64,000 bases of DNA from assembly GCA_950295325.1 (NCBI GenBank), contig OX485803.1:22506001-22570000 (forward strand). The letters are read 5' to 3'. Position numbers and translations under genes: made by a program. Positions 1-12,800 of the stretch are shown here, in pieces. The number at the start of each line of letters is the position of its first letter. Within the stretch, counting starts at the first letter, position 1. The DNA is from Polytrichum commune. Lineage: Eukaryota; Streptophyta; Polytrichopsida; Polytrichales; Polytrichaceae. Below the pieces are notes generated by a model. The model was not told the DNA's origin. It saw only the letters and a program-made list of their open reading frames with translations, and did not search any database.

Positions 1-805
1 GAGATCGGTTGCGCAATTCAATTTGGAGGGGCCGCGGGCGGCCGCGGACGGACGCAGCCGACGATGCAGCGGTCAGCAGGAGGCTAACTTAGGCTGTTCG
101 CTTGGTTCCCTGTGTGCAGGGAGAGCTCGCTCAGCTTTCTCTGTGTGTGTCTCTGGCCTCTCCCTCCATCCCTCCCTCCATCCCTCCCTCCCTCTCTCCG
201 TCCGTCTCCGTCTCCGTCTCCGTCTCATCAGTCTCCGTCTCCCTCTTCTGCGTCTTCTTCTTCTTCTCCTTCCTCACTCGCATCTCACAAGACACCAAGC
301 CCAGACGCAGGCCAGGCGGAGCGGACTCCCGCACCATAGGCACGACGAGGACTAATCGTCGGAGGTAGGGCTTGCTCATCTCATCTCCTCTCCTCGCCTT
401 GCGTCTCGTCTCGGCGATCGACATCGGGTTTCTTGGCAGCCATTCCGGGTAGGTGCGTGTTTGCGGGGGCCGTGATCTGGCGCTCTGGGATTGATGAGGT
501 GATCGCTAGGTCAGGAGGGAGTTGGAGTTGGAGTTGGAGTTTGTGGTTGTCTCTGTGCGTATTTTTTGAGCGGCGAGCGGGGGAGTGAATGTGCCGCACA
601 GGGATAGGTAGCTTGGAGGATAGGTAGGGGGGAAGTGGTGGTGGTGGAGGAGGAGGAGTGTTGGAGGAGGAGTGGTGGGGGTTTGGGTGGCGTGGTGGAT
701 TGGATCTGAGGCCCTCGGGGCGAAGGGAGTAAAGGGGAGGGGTGCCTGTGGTCGCACTCCCATGTGGCACTGAATTGGTAAGAGGAGCGAATCGGTCTGT
801 TCGCA
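1..805 (+). promoter_or_regulatory. MOR1 promoter-proximal region and 5' leader
   Basis: This stretch precedes the MOR1 start codon and is GC- and pyrimidine-rich. Positions about 160-280 are a CT-rich microsatellite tract (TCCC and TCCGTC units, then TTC units). A second G-rich tract, GGTGGTGGAGGAGG-like, lies at 636-675. A donor-like GGAG|GTAGGG occurs near 363-370, so a 5'-UTR intron is possible, but I see no clear acceptor next to the ATG. The small open frames on both strands here are low-complexity translations of the repeats. I do not treat them as genes. Confidence 0.5.
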
Positions 806-3800
806 ATGTCGGAAGATGACAAGCTCCTCAAGGAGGCCAAGAAGTGGGCCTGGGAGGACAGGTTGGCGCACAAGAATTGGAAGGTGCGGAATGACGCCAA
901 TATCGACATTGCGGCAGTCTGCGACGGCATCATGGATCCCAAAGATCCCCGCCTCAAGGAATTTGGTAAATGCTCTGTTATGCTCCTTTTATTATTTGTT
1001 CTCCTTTCTCTCCCTGTCTCTGCTGTCTCGATGGACAGACAAGCGGGAGTGATGATGTCTCCCTTGTGGTCTGCGGGGAAAGCAGCAATGGTGAAGTATC
1101 CGAAAGATAACGCTTTCTTGGTGTACCTGAGAGATCTCGGGCGCTGGATATGGCGAAGAATTTGGAAACAAGAAAACACTGTAACTCTCTCTCCCTTCCT
1201 TGATGGTGATTGATTGAGCTTCGGCAAGAGTTAGGTTGCCATTTTGGCTCTACAAAAACCCCTGGGTGCTTGCGGGGGCAAGTTACAGGCAGCTAGGTCG
1301 AGGCTCGCTCGCGTGCATCGGGAAACGTGCACTGGATTTGTAATCTATTACCGGCTCACCTGATTCATACCTCGATGGCTATAATATTTTTCTCTTGAAT
1401 GCCTACTCCCTCCCTCCCTCTCTCTCTCCAATTTCTATTGACAGCAAGAAACGCAAGTTCAACTCTGGACAGTGGATGGTAGTGGCAGCCATGATAGTGT
1501 ATCCTGAAAGTAGTATATCAGGAATTGAACCTGTTTTCTATTTAGATCCTTCGTTCCGAGGGACAAGCCATAGCATTGAATCCTCGTCGGCTGTGACATG
1601 CAAGCATTAAGTCAGATATCCATTAAGAGAGGCAAAGTCTGGCTGTCCAGGGCCCAAGTTGGCGTCTCCTTCGGCAAACAGCGGCCAGGGTTTTCAGCTG
1701 CAACAGTGCCATGACTGTCTTTTGAGGATAGCACGACCATGCCTAATTGATGTCAGATTCAAATATGAGACATAAGTGCAAGACCTAAGTAGTCTAATTG
1801 CATTGCAATCATATTTCTACACATTTTTCAACAATTGTGATTTTAGAAGAAAATTGGAATTCTGAGTGTTAATTATTTGAACAACTTAGCGGCCTTTATT
1901 TAAATCTTTTGTTCCTTGTGCTTGTGAATAGACGTTCTTCATATTTTCTCATAAAACTTTTCTAGGTTTGCTATTGTTTCAAACTGAGTGCGAAATTGCA
2001 AATTAAGTGATACCCTGTATTTCAGACCTAATCGAACTTGAAAGGCGATTTGTCTAGTAATATTGTTATCCAGAAGTGCCGGACTGTTAGGTTACGGACT
2101 GCATGCAACTTGTGGACTACATTTCAGCTGGTTGAGTTGTCTTACCCCACAGTGGTTTTGAAATTGTCGCTCAGTGAGTTGCTGACTACCTAGTTTTTGT
2201 CGGCACTCCTGGGAGAGGAGTTTCAGCTAAGGTGTTGATGCATGAAATAGTTCCTTGTGATCACGCTTATTCACAGCTGAGAATGTCTCCCACATTAGTT
2301 AGTTGGATTAACTCAATCCACACAGTTCACAATCGGTGATGACATAGCAACTATGGCAACCTTACATTCGAGCAATTCACTTATTAATGCTATCTTTTTC
2401 AGATCTTTCTTTTGTACACAAGTTATGCTATGTCACATTGGTAAAGCCTTTTTTTGAAATCACATTGCTGAATTCGAGCTGCCTCAGATGAGAGTGGATT
2501 TCCGGTGATCAACACAAAGTGATACTTTGAGAACTAGATTCTATCAGAGAGAAATTTCGATATTGCATTTGAATAGTGGCTGGAATGGGGCCTGGGTTTG
2601 AGAATACCTCCACAAGACTATGGAGCAGAGAGAGTCTTGATTAAGTTGGTGGTGGTACTGATTATTTGTGTACAGACTGGCGGGAAAGGGTATACCTTAC
2701 CATCCCTGCTTTAAAGTAGGTTTCAGAGAGTGAAGTCTTACCTTCATTGCAAGGTCTGTTGGCTTTAAGGGGATCTTTGCATTACGTACCTCTCTATATA
2801 GATACGCATATTAGTCTTTCTCTACACTGACGTCAATTTGCAGATGTATCTGCATAATCAATAATTTGGCAAAGGCAAATTCACCTTTTGCATCTAATTA
2901 CATTTGAAACCAAGATGACATATTTAGGTTTTACATTTGAAACCAAGATGACATTTGAAACTTGGTTGTGTCTCTGGGGCCAACTTTCAGTAGAAGCTAA
3001 GAAAGTCTCGAGCAAGTAGTTGAATGGCTCTTGTGTGCAGTTAGATATCTGGTCATGAACCTGTGGCAGCTTTGTAACTAGAAGAGACTGTTATTTCTCG
3101 ATGTTGTAATGCAATTCCAGATTGTCTACAGCTTGTTGTTGATGCCTACTCCTGAAGTTTTGTCATGCTAATGTAGGATTCACCTTCTGTGAATGGTGCA
3201 GGACCGTTATTCAGAAAAGGAGTTGCTGATTCTAATGCTCCTTGTCAAGAGAAAGCGTTGGATGCTCTCATTGCTTACCTTCGAGCTGTGGATACAGATG
3301 CTAGCAGGCATGTGTTCGAAGCCTTATTTGTATTGGCATGTACAATAGGAAACAGTCTCCAAGTCCGAACTTGTTTATAATTGGCAATGGATTTGTGACT
3401 TGCTCTGCCTCTTCTCATCAATTTGACTTGGGAATCTATAGGCTCTCGTGTAGGAGGAAAGTTATTTGTCATAGATGATTACTTTAAACTCTATATGTGT
3501 AAAGTGTCTATTGTTTCAAGCAGGTTCAATTCTATCTGGAAGGTCATGGGTCTTCCTAGTCACTTTCATTATCTATTGTGTAGGTATGGATAGGTTATTC
3601 TAGCCAAGAGAGGTTAGCCGTTCAGATTAATATTTGACATTGGAGTTTGTACCCACCGTGAAGACTTGGAAATATTTTTCACAAATGGGTAGAAGGACTG
3701 TTGTAGCTTCTGATAGTGCTGTACTTCGAATTACAATTCTTTCTCTTGGTGCGACCCTTGGATTGTCCTTGTCGATGTTGGACCCTATTGTGAAACTTAT

Positions 3801-6800
3801 ATTACTGGAAAACGATGGTCTTCTTTCATTTATTCTCAAACTTTGGCCTTTGGATCTCAAATTTTTGGTTCACATTATTGATACGTGGCCAACAACTTCA
3901 ACTCTGCCCACTGTTCAGAGTGGGTCGTATTTCTATTTGTATTTGCAACTTATCACATCATATCCTTAACTCTTTACTTAGTAATTTAAATGACAAATGA
4001 GCAACCTTGGAAAGAGACAGATATGATAGTGTAATTGGTGCTTCCACATATACTGTCATTGAGTTTTCATCTTATTCTTATTGTGAGGCACTAGTCTATG
4101 AAAGAATGTGTAATTGTTCATGGAGCACTGATCCTCCATATTTTATGCACAACATACTGATATTTCTTGCATAACTTCTCTGTGCCCCAGCATTGTACTT
4201 ATTGTTATGATGTATCTGATGGTGCAGATATGCTAAGGAGACATGTGATTCCATAGTTGCGAAATGCTTAACAGGGCGGCCTAAAACTTTGGAGAAGTCA
4301 CAAGCAGTCTTCCTTCTCTGGGTTGAACTTGAAGCTACAGATGCTTTTCTGGTCTGTGCCTCTCTCTTAGTTAGAAGTATGCAAGATTTTGACCGTTTCT
4401 CAAACTCATTCATATCTTACTTGCATGTGTGTTTTTTTTAAAAATAATTTTTTTAATTATTATTTTAGCAGCTGTCTTGTATTTGAATGTATTGAGCATC
4501 ATACTTGTTTGAAACTCCACAATTAGTATGCACTCCTTTGTTGTTATGGACTTGTATGTCTTGAAAGGTAGGCGTTTCACTGATTATAGCGGACATATGA
4601 CGTGCTAATGAAGCTGTCAGAGTTTTGAATTTCCAGGATGCTATGGAGAAAGCTGTGAAAGCAAAGCTGGCCAAGGCTGTGGTGCCTGCTATTGATGCCA
4701 TGTACCAAGCTGTCAGGTGTGTGTATAAATGTTGCATAGAGTTTTGTGCCTTAATGTTGTGGATGGTTGTTCTTATGTGGGAGCTCTTTCTCATTTTTGT
4801 TGTGTGTTATGTCTCTTTTAGTGCATTTGGAACCAAAGTGGTACCCCCCAAGCGAATCATGAAGATGCTTCCGGAATTATTTGATCATCCTGATCAAAAT
4901 GTCAGAGCCTGTTCAAAGGGGTTGACAATTGAACTCTGCCGGTGGATTGGGAAGGATGCTGTCAAAAATCTTCTGTTTGACAAGATGCGAGACACTATGG
5001 TAAGTTGGTCAGACATGAGACATGACAAGATTGCTATTACATGCTGCTGCAAGGGGGTTGGTATGTAGAAGCCTGTTGATCTTGCAAATAGGGGACTTTA
5101 TAATGCTGAGTCTGTCTCACATATTGGTTATTGGTTGTTTGGACAGAAAAAGGAGTTGGAAATGGAAGTTGACAATGTTGTTGTTGGCTCTAAACCCACA
5201 CGTAAAATCAGGTGTGGTGCCTGGCTTTGATTTACCTAGTTCATGATAGTGCAAATTGAAATTCAAATGCTATGATATTATGTTGTAGAGTGGGATTTGG
5301 CTGGCTGTAATTCATACGTTGTCATGCATAATCTGCTACAATCTGTCACGGCAAGCTGTGTTTCTCCAATAAGCTTGTTTGTATGGCATACCGTTCATTG
5401 GTTTTTCAATCTTTAGTAAACCTTCATGAGAAATTTGGTTGTCTCAATGCAGGTCCGAGCAGGCCCTAGAATGTGAACAAACCGCAGTAGCTTCTGTCAC
5501 CCCTGCTGGACCTGCAGATGATGCTGCAGCAACAGGTATTTGACATTAAAAAAAAATTAGTTTCTTGCAAATGTTTCTATGCATGTGATTCTTAATCATA
5601 GTTCAGGGAATTTTGTTCTGAGCTGCCTGGTGTGTATTTCAGGTTCTCTGGATGTGGATGAGTACGACCTGGTGGATCCTGTGGACATATTGACACCTTT
5701 GGGGAAGTCTGGTTTTTGGGATGGAGTCGTAAGTGCTTAATTGCCAACCTGAAACATTTTCTTATTTTATTTGCCCTTATATCAAATTGCCGGGCTGAGT
5801 GGTCAGACTTGGAAAATTTGTGAGTAAAGCTGACATGTGTAGGACCAGCCTTTACTTGTATTTCTGTCTCTGTATAGTGAAAGGTGGTGTAGGATTGGTT
5901 GAAGCTTTTTATCCTGAAAGTATGGTACCTTACATGCAAGGCTGCCAGGATTCACATTCCTTAAGATCTTCTTGCTGAGCTTTCACTGCTGGTTAGTTAA
6001 GAGCCATACTTGATTTAGAAAGAGCTATGTAGCAATCATTGGTCATGTATTTTGAAGCTTATACGTGGGCTTTTTCTTTGGATCCTGGATATGTGAGGTT
6101 GCTGGAGAAAGATCATTGCCTTAGTCTGTCGATGTGACATAGTAATATTACTCTTGCTATGTACTCTTGCTAGTGGAGCCTTTCTATGTATGTCTCTCGC
6201 AAACAAACAGAATTGGTCTTCCAACGTTTCGGTTCTGCAGAAAGCAACAAAATGGTCTGAAAGGAGGGATGCAGTTGCTGAGCTGACGAAATTGGCTTCA
6301 GTTAGAAAAATTGCGAATGGTGATTTCTCAGAAGTATCACGAATCCTTAAGAAGGTTAGCAGACTTTGTTGTTGGTGGTTCTCTATTTTCTGTGAAGGCT
6401 ATACAGAAGATTTGTACAATGCCTGTGATATTCAAGAGGATGTATTCAAGTTCTGTGCCTTGATGGTTTGAACTGGTATATATATTTGCTATAATCTGGT
6501 TGTACATGTTGCGAGTCTGTAGTATCTGTTGGCTTTCACTTGTAGGACTCTTTATCAGCTTGCTGAGATACTTACAAGAAAAGTTGTAATTGGTTGTGCA
6601 GCTTGTCACAGATGTAAATATAGCAGTTGGTGTTGAGGCAGTTCAAGCAATTGGCAATTTGGCAAGTGGTTTAAGGAAGGATTTCACCTCTGGTTCTAGG
6701 CTGCTGCTTCCTGTTCTATTGGTAAGCAAAACAAGTTCCATTTAATCTTGTTGATTGCTGTCTGTTCAGATGTACTCCTTTGAGTATTGAATTTATTGTT

Positions 6801-9800
6801 CTGAGTTTTGTTTTCTATTTTACATCTTAGAAAGTAACATGAAGGTAGTTGTATTTTAAACTTCTGGCAGGACAAACTGAAAGAGAAGAAACAGGTCATG
6901 GCTGAAGCTTTGACAGCAACATTAAATGCTATGCACAAGAGTGGTTGTATACTGCTGCAAGATGTTGTTGAAGGTAACTTGAGTGTGTCAGCATTTAATA
7001 TACATTTTGTGATGTGCTAAAATTGAGTTCCTTGTTTTTTTTTCTTGTTACTCTAATATGTAGCTTTCCATGTAACCATCTAACTGGTAGTTCTATGATT
7101 ATCTTTTGCAGAGGTCAAAGTGGCCACGAAAAACAAAGTTCCTCTAGTACGATCATTGTGTTTGACCTGGATTGCTACGTGTATTGAATCTAGTAACAAA
7201 CCAACTGTGCTGAAGTTGCACAAGGACTATGTGCCAATCTTGATGGAGGTATTTGTGTTTTTTCATGACTATTCTGATGTTATAGAACTGTTGTGTGTTC
7301 AGATATAATATGATGCTGGTCTTCAGAGGAGGTTTAGTATTTGCAGGCCCTTGTACTCTGTCGACAGGTTCTAATATCTAATGCTGTATGTTGAGCAGTG
7401 TTTAAATGACGGTTCTCCGGAGGTTCGAGATGCTGCATTTTTGGCTCTTGCTTCTATTGCAAAGGTACCTTCTGGCTAGACATTTTTTTTGATTCTTCAC
7501 ATGGGATATTTAATGTACCTAAGTGATGGATTTATGATGTCCTAATAATACTTGAACACCGAATTTATTTTTTCTTATCTCTGAGGTGCCTAGCAGTCTT
7601 TAAATTCCAAGGATGGAATTTGGACTTTAGGGAGTTATCAATTGCATGAGATGAATCAGAATTCATGGAAGGCTATTTCTGTCCCAAATCCTTTGCAGGT
7701 GGTGGGCATGAAGGTGTTAGAGAGGCCATTGGAAAAGCTGGATGATGTCAGGAAGAAGAAGCTCATTGAGCTGATTGGAATTGAAAGCAGTGCACCAGCT
7801 GCAGGGGCTCCAGGTTGATACTTTCTTTGGGATGAGCTTTACAGTTCTTGAACTAAGGAGATTGATGTATGACTGTATGCTGTTAATGGAATTGGACTTA
7901 GGAGATGTTATGACTATATTCACTTGTTTGTGTATAATGTTAAGAGGACTCTGTTTTGTGTCACAATTGCATGAACATTGTTTTTTGCACAGCTGTGTAA
8001 AGTTTTGGCCTATGTTGTTACTTCTTATGTATTTCAGTGGCTAAGGACCTGTCACATTAGTCACATCAAATATGCTTGCCTTGGAAGTAACTCTGTATTG
8101 ATGTGCTAACTGTCTTGGTTAAATTCAATTGGTGTTGACAGCATTCTCCAGGGCCCAAGCGGACAACAGTGGTTCTTCTCTTGAAAATGTATTGTCTTGA
8201 CTTCCATGAAAGCTTTGGTTGAATTCTGTTGATTTTCATTTCTGTGAACGCTGTTGGTGTTCATCAGATGGACCCATTCAGTGCTTTCGTGTCATGTGAA
8301 ATGTATGTGATGCTTGGCAATTAGTGGCAGCTCATGCTTTGTTGGATGATTACAGGCTGCAGAGCAAGGTGGTGTAAAAAGGTCTGCAGCAAGTCTTTTA
8401 TCAGGGAAAAGGGCAATACCTGCATCTGCTGTAAGTTTGCTCCTGAGTAAATAACTGAAGATTAGTTTACTTGCAAGCATGTTCAACTGGTTCTTTTGAG
8501 TGTTCATTTTTCTGGTGTATGAAGTACAGTGGTGTGAGATGTTTTAATTATTATGTGGTGTCTGGTCAGGCTGCTAAAAAACCTGGAAGTTCGGGAGCTC
8601 CTAGGCCTGGTACTGCTAAAAAGGCAGATGGAGGTTCAGCTTCAGCCAAGTCCCAAGCAGCTGAGGCATCTGAAGATGTGGAGGTAGAATTGTTGTTTCT
8701 CTGGTTAGAGACTTCATAGTTTCCAAATGTGATAGGTCAGCGCCATTATTGGCATCATACTTGGGTCAGAGGGGATGACAGGTTGAACTGGTTGATGCTC
8801 TGAAGCTGATATTTGTAGTATACTTTTGAATCTGAAGGCCTTGCTGGGATTTGTTTTCTGTCAGCCTGGAGAGATGAGTTTGGAAGAGATTGAGACAAGA
8901 ATTGGACCTCTTTTGGAACCGGATGTTATCACAAACTTGAAAAGTGCTGTTTGGAAAGAGCGTCTCGAAGGTAAGTCGCTGTTTTTGAGGGTTTATGCTT
9001 TGACGATGACAAATTGTACACAAAATGTTACAACTCTTACTATGACAAATTGTGCGTTTGTGAGTCCTGGAGTCACTTGTTATGACTTGGAGTACTTTTT
9101 GTTTAGATAATTGGCAAATGTATTTGTTGACAAGTAGAACCTGGTGTTAATTTTGGGTGATTGTATCTCAGTTGGTCATCCAGATAGAGATTTGTGTACT
9201 AGTGGATTGGTGTGTTTTAGCTTCGGTTGTTGTTTTTAAACAATACAGTCCTTGTAATTTAAATCTGTTTATAAATTTCTCTGTTGATTGCAGCAATGAC
9301 TTCCCTCAAAGATACAGTTGAAGCACTGAAAGAAATTGATCAGTATGCGGAGTTGCTTATTCGCCTCCTATCAGTATTACCTGGTTGGAATGAGAAAAAC
9401 ATACAGGTATTTCCCAAATTTATTTTGCCGTGAACACAACATAGGAATCACTTGTATTTTGTTAATTACATTTTTGGAGTCTGGTCATTGCTCTCTTATA
9501 AATGGTACACATTTCGTGGATTTGATTTTACAATCTGAGGGACATCTGAGGGCAATTGTCCTGTCTAGTAGGGTCCTTTGCCAGTTATAAACATGCAGTT
9601 TTGGAAATTTCTTGACCTTGCAGGTACAGCAGAAGGCCATTGAAGCTGTCACACTGATTGCTCAGAATGCAACACGCTTCTCGAAGAAATGCGTTGTTTT
9701 ATGTCTTGCAGGTATTTTCTCCTCTTTTGATTCATGGCAGTGTATGTCCAGAGGCCATAGATTTGTACAGTGGCTATGGACTTCACTGTCTGGAAAGTAA

Positions 9801-12800
9801 AGTTTCTCTGATCAGAAATTGGAGTAGGCTGTGTTTTTTGCACTCCAGTTACTTTTCCATATATTAGGTTTAATTGGGTCTGTTGCAACTAGAGTAATCA
9901 GGGTTGATTCGTATTATGAAATTTTAGTCAGAGTCTGGTGTGCATTCTCTGACCTGTTGAGATTTGGCTGATTTTGTGTAGGTGTTGTGGAGAAAGTGGG
10001 TGATATCAAAACAAGGATACAGGCCACAAAGTGTCTCACTACATTTTGTGAAGCAGTGGGCCCCAAGTTTGTCTTCGAAAGGGTACGGTGTCAAGAAATC
10101 TGCTTGTAGCTCAGAGAAGCTTATTTCAGGTTGATGTTATGTGGAGCTGTCTTGTGGTTGTTCAGTATAGCATTCTTCGTTTCGCTTTTTGTGAGGTTTT
10201 ATGTTTTTGTGACTATTGTGGTGATGGTTGTGGTGCAGCTATTCAAGATCATGAAAGATCACAAGAATCCTAAGGTTCTATGTGAAGGTCTGAGTTGGAT
10301 GGTGACTGCACTCGAAGATTTTGGAATTGGCCATGTTCCTCTAAAGGTTTGGATGAGTTACATTTTTGGTCGCAGTTGATGCTTTAGTCCAAAATTTTAT
10401 CTGCTTCAGATGCTCACTTTCACCAGATTTACAGGCTGGTCAAAGATATCTTCTTGTTCAACCATTGCCCTGAATTCTCTCAGGGTTTCTGAGTTTATTC
10501 AACTTGGGAATCCAACTCTTTCTGAATTTATTCTTGTTTGTAATCAAGCCTAGCCCTCTTGTTCTCAATTAATGGCAAAATTGGTCATGCTTTGCCGTTC
10601 TGTGCAATGTCCTGAAATTCTCAGAATTTGTGAAAATGAAGGCAGAAGCAAGTTCACTTGTTCGAGCTTACAGAGATGAATATTGAACCCATGAGGAGGA
10701 TTTCTTGCTCAATGCTGAGCATAATCTCTTCCATGTTGTTGGATGCAATGTGCCGTCTTTCTTGGTCCCAGCTGAATATATTAAATATTTGATACTCTTG
10801 GTTTGCCTGCAGGATCTTATTAATTTCTGTAAAGAGACTGGATTGGGGTCTAGTGCTGCGGCTGCTAGAACTGCAACAATCAAGCTATTTGGTGTCCTCC
10901 ATAGATTTGTTGGCCCAGGTCTTGATCGTAGTAACTTTTAACTCTTATCTTGATGAGGCTGTGTTCACTCTGGCATTGGATGTCCTTAAAATTTCTTAAG
11001 AATGTTAAGCGTTCATTACTTACTATCATTGTGTGCGCAGATCTGAAAGGCTTTTTGAATGATGTGAAGCCACAGCTGCAGACCTTAATTGATGCAGAAA
11101 TTGAGAAGAACCCATATGAGGTACTTTTTAGTTTATTTCTATGATGTTGCATGTTAACTGGATGCTTTCTTTGAATCCTGAGAAATTGTAGTGCATGTGG
11201 GTTAATGGGACCTCTTGGTTGTGTATCAGGGACCTGTTGCAGCTCCTAAACGAGCTATTAGGGCTGTAGAAGCTGGAGCTCCAAGTGGCGGAACTGATGG
11301 GTTGCCTCGTGAAGATATTAGTGGGAAATTGACTGCATCACTCATGAAAAATATGAGCAGTGCAGACTGGAAGGTAATTTCTTTTAGTTACATCTCGACC
11401 TTGATCATTGACAGCTTTTGAAGATGGGGAATTCAGATTTGGTTAGCAAGATGGTCTGAACAGATTACTGGAAATATTCCAATTTGATATTCAGATCTTT
11501 TCTTTTGTCATTTCGTGTTTAGGTACGTCAAGAATCTCTTGAGATTTTGAATGGCATCATTGAGGAGGCCAATAAAAGAATACAACCGACTGGAACAGGT
11601 GAGTCTTTGGCTACTCAGGATACTCTAAATAAGTATGATGTACACAATCAGGATCTGGAGATCAGATTTTCATTCAAATTCCCGTCCCTTTTCTGGCATG
11701 TATTTGTACCTCGAGGATGAATTGGAAGATTGTAGGGTGTTTCTTGGGAAAATATCTGAAATTATGGAACATTTTGTATCCAGGGGAACTGTTCATGAGC
11801 TTGAAGGCAAGACTCAATGATTCCAATAAAAATCTAGTCATGATGACACTGGCCACTGTTGGTACCATTGCAACGGCTATGGGTCCAGCAGTTGAGAAGC
11901 ATAGCAAGGTCAGTGCTCCACGATGGCATGTTATGTGCTTCCACCACTCTCAAGACGACAATGCCTGCTTTCATTTGATTCATATTTTCATGTACTGCAA
12001 ATCACAACTTATCAGACCAGCTGCAACAGATCTTATTTGATTGTATTCTACTAGATTGCTTTGGGTTGGTGTTGGTGGTTAAAGACTATGTTGTGTATCA
12101 TATACAGGGGATTATGGCAGATGCTTTGAAATGCCTTGGTGACAATAAGAAGGTGGTGCGTGAAGCTGTTATCAAGATGCTAGATTCCTGGGTACTAGTA
12201 TTGCAACTTGATAAGATGGTATATTTCTTTCAACCATTTTTGTTTTTATGGTAGCTTTCCATGTACTCTGTGCACTTAGTGCAAAGCGACACCTTGGTGA
12301 GATGTCTTCTAGCAAGAATACCTACACTTATCCACGTTTCACTAGGATCTGAATATATGTGGGTGATGGATCTTAATTTTACTCCAGTGTGAGTTGAAGA
12401 TCTGGAGCTCTTCATCTTGCACTTTGGAATCATGCTTAACTCCTAAGCATCTTGAGGCTCTATAAAGGAGTTGACATGCACACAAACATCTATTCGAGCG
12501 ACATACATCTAGTTTGAGCTAATTGTGTGAATTATGACCCCTATCTGCAATAAACTCATTCATCAATTGTACCTTTTCAATGAGTTGAATACCTTACTGT
12601 AACTAAGGTTTTGGATGCAAAATACATGCATAGTTTATGGATCATCAATGTCACATCTGTTTTTCTCGTAGAAATGGTGTAGGTAGGTTTTTCCCTTCAG
12701 ACCTTCAAGGGACCTTGCAAGGTCAATATAACGCTGACAGTATAATGGATGTGTACTAACAACATCAAATTTTTGCAGCTTCCATATATTATTCCTGCCC

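Noticed and set aside
381-1227. Overlapping minus-strand open frames of 121-238 codons at the MOR1 start
   Set aside because: They are antisense to the MOR1 leader, exon 1 and intron 1. Their sequence is Pro/Thr/Ser/His repeats translated from microsatellite DNA.
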